From: Garcia nutans | Taxonomy: Eukaryota; Streptophyta; Magnoliopsida; Malpighiales; Euphorbiaceae | Assembly (NCBI GenBank): GCA_947685225.1 | Contig: CANTUV010000007.1 | Coordinates: 17,132,501 to 17,196,500 of the forward strand | Direction of reading: 5' to 3' | Length of the DNA: 64,000 bases | Part shown: one piece after another, positions 54,486-64,000 of the stretch | Layout of the letters: each line of letters opens with the position of its first letter | How positions within the stretch are numbered: position 1 is the stretch's first letter | The notes under the pieces: model-generated | Told to the model about the DNA's origin: nothing | What the model saw: the letters and a program-made list of their open reading frames with translations, nothing else | The model's database searches: none | Program-made: the position numbers and the translations under genes

Positions 54486-56167
54486 GGCTAATGATATTTA
54501 TTCTAAACAAGTCATACATTGTTGGATCTTCAAATGTCTTTTGTATCTAAACACACTTAAAACAATAATGATCCAACCAAATGTATATGGAAGATTCTAA
54601 ATCTATGAATAATGTAAATTGTTATGTGTATATCAATGATGATATAGAAAATGTGGAAGATATAATGATCATTGAAAAAGTATGTGCAATGCCATTGATT
54701 ATGTATACTTGAGTGATGAATTGATCAATATGATTTGATGATAATGATGATGCATATGATACTATATGAACAATGTTATGTCTTATGCATTGTGAATCTT
54801 GTGAATTGCAATGATGATATATATATATATATATTGTGAAGGATATGATGAAGTAATTGATTATGTACAATTGAATAATGAAATATTATAATATAAGTTG
54901 AGACATGGTATGATATGAAGCCATTGTTATTGGCTATGATAATTCAATTGAGTATGAAATGAAAATGTTGATTCAATTGTGTTCTGTCTAATATGTTGAT
55001 TCAATTTTCAGAGTTCTGGATTTGGCGGCATGCCTAGAAGATGTGAAAATGTAACAGTCTTGCCGGGTTGAGGATCTCTTCAATTTGAGTGAATTGAGGT
55101 CCAAGAGACTGGGTCTGTTACACTATGTGAATTATTGATACGAAATATATGAAAAGTAACAGTCTAGCCGGGTTGAGGATCTCCTCGAGTTTAGCCGAGT
55201 TGATGATCCAAGAGACTGGGTCTGTTACACTATCCATGGATAGAGATATGAGATATATTGCCTACGGGCTTGATTATTGTGATTATGGACCAATGCAGTA
55301 ACTCTGAACTTTGAATAACATATTAGTGTCTTTTGGGCCCGAGTCTGTCTTTGTTGTCAATGTGATATTCAAATGTTGAAATAAATGAGTAATGAGATCT
55401 ATGGCTGCCTTTATTGGAAGTGTGATCCATGATTGATGAATTGTGAATAAAATGATGTTGTGAAGTATGATTTTGTAATACGTGTATTGATATATTGAAG
55501 AGCTTTGTTGAGATATGAGTTTATGAAAATGTGGTATGATGTGTAAAATGTATATGAATGTGGAATTTGTGAGATTGGTTTTCATAAAGGGTTGAATAAG
55601 TCATTGAATGGTGATTTGTTAAAAGAATGTATATGTATATGTATATGAGATAGAAATGGTAAGTATCGTGTTGTGAATGTTCTATGTAAATATGTATATA
55701 ATGTATGAGACTAGTGGGGAACATATGAAGAATGCATTGAGAAAGGAAAACGTGGTAAGAGAACAATAAAACATGATGCTAAAAATATAAGGTATGATTC
55801 TTTTGTAATGTATATTTTAATATTTATTTGTACTACTAAGCTCTCGGGCTTAGCGCGGATTTGTAATCGCGCAGGTGGTTATGCGGTTGATCTGGAAGTC
55901 CAGCTGTTATGCCACGAGAAGGGTAAGAGTGTCTCGAGACCAACTAGAAGGTGATGCATACATTTTGTGATTTTAATTATGTTGTATATTTATAAGAATA
56001 ATGTTTTTCGCAAATGTTTCTTTAAATTAATGCAATACTTCTTGAACTCAGATAAAGGTTTTAAAATTGAAACTAGAAGTGACATTCTTATACTTTATAT
56101 ACGTATTGTATATATACTAGGTATATGTATAGTACTTATATAGAGTATGGGAGTGTTACAATTATTT

Positions 56168-56180
56168 TGGTATCAGAGCT
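56168..56180 (+). other. L4 primer-binding site, initiator tRNA-Met type
   Basis: TGGTATCAGAGCT, 7 bp after the LTR end, one base from the canonical TGGTATCAGAGCC. Confidence 0.88.
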
Positions 56181-59100
56181 TAGGTTCGAGATTCTCGGCC
56201 TAAGAGAAATTAAAAAGAAAATTTTTGAAGAGTTTAAATAAGAATTGAAAAGAAGATTTTGGAAATGCAATTGGTAAGACATGCATATGCATTCACATCT
56301 AGGTTGGTCTCGAATGTGGTATTATGTGATTTGTGATGTATTTGAATTACATGAGATATATGATAATGTGTAAATGAGGTTTTATATGAAAACAAATTTT
56401 GAAATGTTGATAATTGAGAGGTGATTGTGATATAAAGAAATGATATGAAATTTATAAGTAAAAAGTTTGATTATTAATATGCGTTTGACATATAAAGAAA
56501 TGGCTAGAAGAATAAAGTTGAGAATGAGTTAAAAACAAAATTTAGATTAAAGTATGAAATCTTTCCTCTATTATTTGAATCTCTTTCCAATAAACTTTAT
56601 GTTTAGATTTCTAGAAAGAGGAAATGTTGTTGGATGGGTAATATGAAAAGATATGTTATTTAAATGAAAGAAGTACAGTGAAATATTGAATGAGTTGATT
56701 AGTATAGATTAAGTGTGATAATTTAAGGTGTGGATATGTAAAGTTAAGGTTGGGTTTAAAGGAAAAAAAAAAGATGATGTTGGTTAAGTACGAAGTGATA
56801 TGGGTGTTGTTTGTATTGTTAAATACAAACATGATGATTTCAAAGTTAGAAATGTGATATGGTTGAATATTGTGAAAGCTCATGTTAATGGTGGTAATAT
56901 GTAACATTTAGATTTTTGGAATAAGCTTAATAATTGTAAAACATATATGTTTTGGATGTTGCTTTGTGGTATACACATATAAGATGATTTAAAGTTGATA
57001 TTAAGAGAATGAGATAAATAAGTTGAAAGTTTATAGTTTTAATGGAATGTGGATAAAGATCATTTAAATATTGATAGTTTAATGTATTTAATACATGAGA
57101 TATATGAAATATAGAGTAGTGCACATGAAAGTATTATGAATTGGGGAATGAGATTGATAGTAGGAAAATTTGGTTTGAAATAAAAGAAAAGGAATTGATC
57201 AAATGGGAAATGAGTTACTTTAAGTAATTTGATTGGAAAGGATGAAAAAGAATATGAAAGATATGTTAAAGATATTTAAAAACAAATGTGAGAGAAATAT
57301 CACATTGGAAATGTGATTAAGTTCTTTGTGAAATAATATTATAAGTAGAGTGTATATATTTATTGAAGTTAATGAATAACTTAAGTTATGTTAAAAGAAT
57401 GAGAATGATAAGAGTTAAAGGAAAGTGATCCATCTTATATTTGTATAAACTATATGCAAAAGAAAAATTTAATAAATTGCGTAATTATGTGTATATGTAA
57501 AGAGGATATGTGAAATGAACTTTTCGACATGAATGTAATGGTTATATGTAAGAAAGGTGGGAAGTGAGTCACAATATAAACGTGACCTATGAATGTGTAT
57601 ATAATACGTTTATTATATTATACCATTGCATGTTTAATGGTATTAGAAATGAGATTGCATATAGTAGTGGAATTAATAAGGATTAAATCTTAATTTATGC
57701 AGAATAGAGTATGTGATGAAATAGAAAATGAGAATGAATGTGGGTAATATTGAGTAATGAAATTGTTATTGCAATAACTAAGTGAGGCTATCATAAGATA
57801 TCTTAGAACTCAAAGACTCTGTGTGTGGAACTATTTTATGTATAAGTGTAAAATAAGAAATTGTAAGGAAAGAGAGTTATGTATTTGAAAATTTTTAGAG
57901 GAGATGGTTTGGAAATGGAGTAATGAATGAAACTTGTGTAAGATTTGTATATGATTGAAAGTTGGACGTAGAAAATGTTAAAGATAATATTATTGAACAT
58001 AAGTTAGGTTAATGATGATCAAATAAACAAAAGCAAACTGTTTTGGAGATGGAAATAAAATGTGTTAATTCTTGGTGTAATAAAAGCTTGGAGAATAAAT
58101 ATATAATTTTTGTGATATAATATAATATTATAATTGTAAAGGTTGGAAATCGAATAATAGAAGAACAAGATTGATTTACAAACCCCAAATGTGATTGTTT
58201 ATATATCATGGTACTATGATTTGATTAGTGTGATTAGTTGGGTAGTTTTATTATCTTCAGATTTGGAGCTGAGATGATATAACTGTGGTACAGTTTTGGT
58301 GAGATTGATAACTATGTTTTTAAAAACATGGTTAAAAGATATGGTTGAAGCCTGTCTAGATGATATGATTGAATAATGAGATATTCAATATAGTTGATGA
58401 TATATGAGCATACTATTTTGATGTGATGAAAAACCATAATTGTTGACAATGATGTTAGTAATGAAGTATAATGGAGGTAAAGTACCAGATTGATTATGAG
58501 AAATAAATGGTGAAAAGATAAATGAACGGACTTATCTGCCTCCTGCAGAACCATACAGACCCATTGTGTTGGGCAACCGAACTTGGACTATCGACCTGGT
58601 TGGGGAAAAGTTCGTGTATGAAGCTATAGTTGTTAGTTATATTAATAAACTTTGAATAAGTATGAGAGATGATGATATAATTATTGAAGTAATGAAATGT
58701 ATATTTATAAGCATGGTTCTTATTGATTGAATATATGAATTTGAAAAGATTAGAATTTGAATATAAGTTTGACCTAATGGAATTAGGTTATATATATACA
58801 TATATATTGTGAAATTCAATGATATATTTCGATAAGTTAATTATTGGTTGAAATCTAATAAGGTTGAAATGTTAGTATATTGTGTTAAATAGATCGATTG
58901 ATCTAGACTTCGCTGAAGTTGCAAATCAATATGGAGATTTAATATGTACAGTTGTACTGGGAATATAAATTTAAATGGTTATGTGTATGATGTAATATTC
59001 TGGCTTACGAATGAACATAAATAAATTGAATTACATCAATTGTATTTGGAGAGAAAAAGGAAAATGTTGCTGACCTGTGAAGTAAGTTTAAAAATATGAT

Positions 59101-59540
59101 ATTAATATTTATATTAAGTGAGAAGCAAGTTAAAGAAAGTCAGGATATTGTTATCAATTGAGATTTGGTAAATATTTATTTTGAAAGTGATTGTGAGAAC
59201 AGAAAAATCAATGCTAGGATATTAATTAATGACTTTTGAGGTTAAAGTTAAGAGAATATCTATAAAGAGATAAAGTGATAATCTGACTTTAATACAAAGA
59301 TAAAAATTCATTGGATATGTATGAGTTATCTGAATTGTTTTGTTGAGAAAGTAATAAGATATATATATACCTATACAATGATGAGTTATGAATTTCAGAG
59401 AAAATGATTGTTTCTAAGGGGGAGAGTAAAAGTTATGTGACTTGATAAAATCATAATGTAAGAATACGATGATTTTCATATAATAGTGATTTGTTCTAAA
59501 TGGATTGTTACTATGTTGGATAATTTCGAGGACGAAATTA

Positions 59541-59557
59541 CTTAAGGGGGAGAGAAT
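59541..59557 (+). other. L4 polypurine tract
   Basis: CTTAAGGGGGAGAGAAT immediately before the 3' LTR start TGTAATATCCC at 59558. Confidence 0.88.
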
Positions 59558-59836
59558 TGTAATATCCCAAGATATGCTTTAAAAGTTTTGGAGTTATTGT
59601 TGTATTTGGACTTAAGGTATATGTATATTTGGGAAATATAACTACAATATAAAAGACACATACATATACATCACATATACATGAGAGATAAATTGGGAGT
59701 AGGAAAAGTGAGTTATATATATATATAATTAATTATAATAATAAAGATAATAAGGACAAAAAGAAGAGAAGAATAAAGTCAAAGGAAGTATATGTGGTGG
59801 AGATTATTGGAGGAATTATTATTATTATTATTATTA

Positions 59837-59868
<32 letters not shown>

Positions 59869-62445
59869 GTTATTGTTATTATTATTGTTATTATTATTAT
59901 TATTATATATATATAAGTGAGATAAGAACGAGAGGAAGAAGGGAGTTCATTCTTTCTTCTTCTTCTTCGTTTTTTTTTTCTTCGTAAGAGAGAGAGAGAG
60001 ATATGGAGAGAGAGAAGCTAGAGAGAGAAAGGTGGTTTTTCTTCTAATTACACCAAAGATTAAGGATATCAAGAGATTTGCAAGTGGAGTTGAAGGTTTG
60101 GCAAGCTATTCAAGTAATTACTCATTTCTTGAGTTGATTTTATTGATTACATATATGTGAGTTTTTATCTCCTTGTTTTGATTTCTTTTAATTGAAGTTA
60201 GTTTTGATATGGTTGGTGTGGAAGATGATGACAAGTTGGGGTATTTGTGAGGATGATGATGAATTGTGGAGTTAGAGTTTAGTATAAATGAATTTGGTAC
60301 TTTGAGTAATTGATTATAGTGATGTATATATATATTGGTTATTATGATGATATAATGAAGTTATATAAATGTTAAAGTGATAGGAAATTGATAAATATTA
60401 ACAAAGATGATGGTTAAGAGGGTTGTGGTGTGAATTTTAAAGGGCTTGGATGAATTTTGAAGTATTTGGTCTTTAAATCATTGAAGGACACGGCCAAGAT
60501 ATGAGAGACACGGCCAAGTTAGGGCAAACTTGGTCGTGTTGGATGATTTTGGAGAGACACGGCCACTAGCTTGGCCGTGTCCCTTGACCGTGTTTGCCAC
60601 TGCCTAGGTTGTGTTGAGAGACACGGCCGTGTCCCTTGCCCGTGTCTGCTACTGGATTTTTGTGTTGAGAGACACGGCCACTGGCTTGGCCGTGTCCATT
60701 GCCCGTGTTTGCTACTGTCTGAATTGGTGTTGAGAGACACGGCCACAAGCTTGGCCGTGTCCCTTGAATGTGTTGGCTAATGATATTTATTCTAAACAAG
60801 TCATACATTGTTGGATCTTCAAATGTCTTTTGTATCTAAACACACTTAAAACAATAATGATCCAACCAAATGTATATGGAAGATTCTAAATCTATGAACA
60901 ATGTAAATTGTTATGTGTATATTAATGATGATATAGAAAATGTGGAAGATATAATGATCATTGAAAAAGTATGTGCAATGCCATTGATTATGTATACTTG
61001 AGTGATGAATTGATCAATATGATTTGATGATAATGATGATGCATATGATACTATATGAACAATGTTATGTCTTATGCATTGTGAATCTTGTGAATTGCAA
61101 TGATGATATATATATATATTGTGAAGGATATGATGAAGTAATTGATTATGTACAATTGAATAATGAAATATTATAATATAAGTTGAGACATGGTATGATA
61201 TGAAGCCATTGTTATTGGCTATGATAATTCAATTGAGTATGAAATGAAAATGTTGATTCAATTGTGTTCTGTCTAATATGTTGATTCAATTTTCAGAGTT
61301 CTGGATTTGGCGGCATGCCTAGAAGATGTGAAAATGTAACAGTCTTGCCGGGTTGAGGATCTCTTCAATTTGAGTGAATTGAGGTCCAAGAGACTGGGTC
61401 TATTACACTATGTGAATTATTGATACGAAATATATGAAAAGTAACAGTCTAGCCGGGTTGAGGATCTCCTCGAGTTTAGCCGAGTTGATGATCCAAGAGA
61501 CTGGGTCTGTTACGCTATCCATGGATAGAGATATGAGATATATTGCCTACGGGCTTGATTATTGTGATTATGGACCAATGCAGTAACTCTGAACTTTGAA
61601 TAACATATTAGTGTCTTTTGGGCCCGAGTCTGTCTTTGTTGTCAATGTGATATTCAAATGTTGAAATAAATGAGTAATGAGATCTATGGCTGCCTTTATT
61701 GGAAGTGTGATTCATGATTGATGAATTGTGAATAAAATGATGTTGTGAAGTATGATTTTGTAATACGTGTATTGATATATTGAAGAGCTTTGTTGAGATA
61801 TGAGTTTATGAAAATGTGGTATGATGTGTAAAATGTTTATGAATGTGGAATTTGTGAGATTGGTTTTCATAAAGGGTTGAATAAGTCATTGAATGGTGAT
61901 TTGTTAAAAGAATGTATATGTATATGTATATGAGATAGAAATGGTAAGTATCGTGTTGTGAATGTTCTATGTAAATATGTATATAATGTATGAGACTAGT
62001 GGGGAACATATGAAGAATGCATTGAGAAAGGAAAACGTGGTAAGAGAACAATAAAACATGATGCTAAAAATATAAGGTATGATTCTTTTGTAATGTATAT
62101 TTTAATATTTATTTGTACTACTAAGCTCTCGGGCTTAGCGCGGATTTGTAATCGCGCAGGTGGTTATGCGGTTGATCTGGAAGTCCAGCTGTTATGCCAC
62201 GAGAAGGGTAAGAGTGTCTCGAGACCAACTAGAAGGTGATGCATACATTTTGTGATTTTAATTATGTTGTATATTTATAAGAATAATGTTTTTCGCAAAT
62301 GTTTCTTTAAATTAATGCAATACTTCTTGAACTCAGATAAAGGTTTTAAAATTGAAACTAGAAGTGACATTCTTATACTTTATATACGTATTGTATATAT
62401 ACTAGGTATATGTATAGTACTTATATAGAGTATGGGAGTGTTACA
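59558..62445 (+). repeat. L4 3' LTR (2,888 bp)
   Basis: Nearly identical to 53274-56160. The donor-like site is changed to GTAATT (60114). Inverted-repeat arms 61273-61300 and 61585-61611; hairpin 62121-62138; CGCAG|GTGG at 62159/62160. Confidence 0.95.
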
Positions 62446-62950
62446 ATTATGATGCATGAGCATATAATAGCATGACATCCATAAAAAGCAGTGCAAATGA
62501 TAAATATTACATCTCCACCAAAAACAATAATTTTAGGAGAGCTTCAAGTCTAGCCCTTATGGGTTCTAAGTTGAGCATAAATCTCTAATTAACTAATTAA
62601 TTAAAATGAAAGAGAAATAAAAACAATGATGGTGACCATTGAAAAACTCACAAATTTACAATGGGGCCTAAAAATAATGAAGTAGTATCAAACATTAAAA
62701 TAAAAGAATTGGTTGGGTTTGTTTAGGTGTGGGCTCGGCATTCAGAGTAATATTTCGAGTGTGTCTACTTATACTGTTTGAATGAGAATCAAAGTCGTAA
62801 GTAGTTTATGCCTCTAGTTGCAAAGGACTTAAATTAAATAAATTTTAGTTAATTAATTATCGAATAGAAATAGATGTAGTAAAAAAATGATACCTTGGGC
62901 AGTCATTTCTTCTTGACAAACAGTTGGAGGCCTTTGCCGCTTCGTAACTA
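62446..62950. other. T2 LTR or flank, non-coding
   Basis: No gene. Contains TAGCCCTTATGGGTTCTAAG (near 62552), related to the intronic array at 1085-1325. Begins with the right copy of the L4 duplication. Confidence 0.4.
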
Positions 62951-62966
62951 TAACATCCATAAATTT

Positions 62967-63008
<42 letters not shown>

Positions 63009-63046
63009 GAAAAAAAAGGAAAAGAAAAGGTGGATGGGTAGTGGAG

Positions 63047-63118
<72 letters not shown>

Positions 63119-64000
63119 TATGGGATAAGAATGAAAGAAAGAGGAAAATTATTTCCTCTTCTTCTTCTTCTACACGAATCCCATAAAAAAAAACTCTTTA
63201 ATTATTTTACACAAAATTCACACCAAAAATCAAGAATTCAAGTTGATTTTGAATTAAAAGTAAGTATATTTCTTTTTAAGCTTAATTTTATGGGCAAAGA
63301 TTATGTAAATATTTAGAAATTTAGGAGAAATTTTATTTATGTTGAGAAAAATGATGTAGTTAGAAAATAGCTTGGGTAATGAAAAGAATATAATAATTAG
63401 TGTAATTAAGAGTTAATTAGGGTATTTTAAGTATAAATATGTGTTTAATTGAAGGATTAAACATTTTGTTGGTTTAGGATTATTTTGGCCAATTTGGTTC
63501 AAGTGGTGGAATTTAGGATTATTTGAAATTAAAGCTTGAAAAGTAAAATTGAATTGATTTTGGAGCTAATTGATGTTTGTATTTACTTTGAAAATGTTTA
63601 ATTAAAATTGTTATATTTTTTACATAATCTTACTTTGGTATTATTTTTAAATTATTATTTGATTATGATTGTGAAATTCATATTAAATTTTATGAATTAT
63701 AATATAAATGTCTTTGGTATTATTTTTAAAGTATTACTTGATTATTTATGAAATTTATATTAAATTTTATGAAATTGTAATTTAAATTTCAAGTGAGATT
63801 TAATTTGTCTATTTAAAATAATTATTACTTGATGGAATTTATAGTTTATAAGATGGATTAAAATATTTCAAAATTTATTTGACTATTAAATTTAATTATT
63901 TATATAAAAGTTAGATTTAAATTCCAATATTAAATTATTTATTAAATGAATTATGGAAATTAATTATTTATCAAATAAATTATGGAGATTCCATATATAA
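62951..64000 (+). mobile_element. Start of another Tekay-type LTR, cut by window edge
   Basis: TATAACATCCATAAATTTTAT resembles the G2 LTR start (TGTAACATCCATAATTTTT). An (AAT)n tract, a TATATGGGATAAG run, a TTCTTCTTCTTC leader and a donor-like AAAAGTAAGT (near 63260) follow in the same order as in L4. No end is seen. Open frame 63041-63316 is mainly translated microsatellite. Confidence 0.5.
62974..63118 (+). repeat. (AAT)n microsatellite, two tracts
   Basis: Tracts at about 62974-63008 and 63045-63118, separated by a purine-rich spacer. The second is a nearly pure run of about 24 units. Confidence 0.95.

Larger units (their letters stand above)
53274..56160 (+). repeat. L4 5' LTR (2,887 bp)
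   Basis: TGTAATATCCC to GGGAGTGTTACA. Holds an (ATT)n tract, a TATA-like run, donor-like TCAA|GTAAGT (53825), GC-rich palindromic array (54200-54480), inverted-repeat arms (54988-55015, 55301-55327), CTAAGC hairpin (55836-55853) and CGCAG|GTGG (55874/55875). Small frames on both strands over the array (54230-54519) are artefacts of the repeats. Confidence 0.95.
56161..59557 (+). other. L4 interior, non-coding
   Basis: About 3.4 kb, AT-rich. It begins with a primer site and ends ATTTCGAGGACGAAATTACT before the polypurine tract, a 3' end known from Tekay elements. On both strands I find no gag, protease, RT, RNase H, integrase or chromodomain motif; frames are short (up to about 83 codons) and of random composition. 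A GC-richer patch at 58525-58620 (CTGCCTCCTGCAG, CGACCTGGTTGGGG) is the only local oddity. Confidence 0.8.
53274..62445 (+). mobile_element. L4: large non-autonomous LTR element (LARD-like)
   Basis: Two LTRs (53274-56160 and 59558-62445) of 2,887 and 2,888 bp flank a 3,397-bp interior, with a perfect ATTAT duplication at 53269-53273 and 62446-62450. The LTRs differ at roughly ten to fifteen places plus microsatellite length, about 99.5 percent identical by eye. A primer site and polypurine tract are present, but no gag or pol is seen. It must have been moved by enzymes from another Tekay-type element; the LTR modules agree with that. Confidence 0.93.
25771..62950 (-). mobile_element. T2: old Tat-lineage Ty3/gypsy element, host of nested insertions
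   Basis: The minus strand carries, in coding order, a primer-binding site (52854-52873), gag (from 51932), zinc knuckle (near 39720), a pol N-terminal part split at 28423/38870, RT (about 26792-27600) and a Tat-type RNase H (25771-26427). Integrase and the 3' LTR are missing, cut off where T1 sits. Insertions G2, a 1.54-kb solo LTR with G3 inside it, and L4 lie within it. The right limit is not seen; 52874-53273 and 62446-62950 probably hold its 5' LTR or flank. Confidence 0.78.

Noticed and set aside
54230..54519. Three overlapping frames repeated exactly at 60519-60808, suggesting a conserved gene
   Set aside because: The identity comes from the two LTRs of L4; the frames are open on both strands because the palindromic array lacks stops.
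56161..59557. Hidden gag-pol in the L4 interior
   Set aside because: I looked on both strands for zinc knuckle, DxG, FIDD, RNase H, HHCC, DDE and chromodomain blocks and found none.

Overview
This window is repeat-rich nuclear DNA from a flowering plant, probably a eudicot. The support is the AT-rich base composition, Tekay-type Ty3/gypsy chromoviruses primed by initiator tRNA-Met, Tat-lineage Ty3/gypsy elements, and plant-only domains (plant mobile domain, DUF7745-like). I see no convincing intact host gene, tRNA, rRNA or CRISPR array. The species cannot be named from the sequence.

Layout, left to right. 1-2894: a broken DUF7745-like gene (+) with a tandem array in its intron, then an LTR-like fragment read on the minus strand and full of palindromes. 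3014-5587: a solo Tekay-type LTR with a perfect GAGAC target-site duplication (TSD). 5813-5987: a second DUF7745-like scrap. 6001-15222: element G1, a decayed Tekay copy (-) whose 5' LTR is cut off. 15223-25770: element T1, a pol-less Tat-like element (+) carrying an antisense, intron-containing plant-mobile-domain (PMD) pseudogene and a minisatellite just before its polypurine tract. The G1/T1 junction joins two truncated LTRs and is best read as a deletion.

25771 to about 62950: an old Tat element T2 (-), used as a landing pad. T1 lies in its RNase H region. G2 (Tekay, +, 28424-38869) splits its pol. A 1.54-kb solo LTR (39748-40663 plus 50117-50743, TSD CAATA) splits its gag zinc knuckle. 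G3 (Tekay, -, 40664-50116, young) sits inside that solo LTR. L4 (53274-62445, TSD ATTAT, non-coding interior, LTRs nearly identical) lies beyond its primer-binding site. 62951-64000 is the start of one more Tekay-type LTR that runs off the edge.

The most unusual signal is shared by the LTRs of all five Tekay-type groups (solo LTR, G1, G2, G3, L4). Each has an inverted repeat built on TTCAATTTTCAGAGTT that brackets a tandem array whose sequence differs from group to group. A few hundred bases downstream comes a CTAAGCC/GGCTTAG hairpin followed by GCAG|GTGAC. An AGTAAGT-type site lies near the LTR start, so an intron inside the LTR is a testable reading. The second signal is the antisense spliced PMD gene inside T1. 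Nothing here forms a working pathway: the coding parts are gag-pol polyproteins for retrotransposition, nearly all broken. Only the G3 pol frame is fully open.
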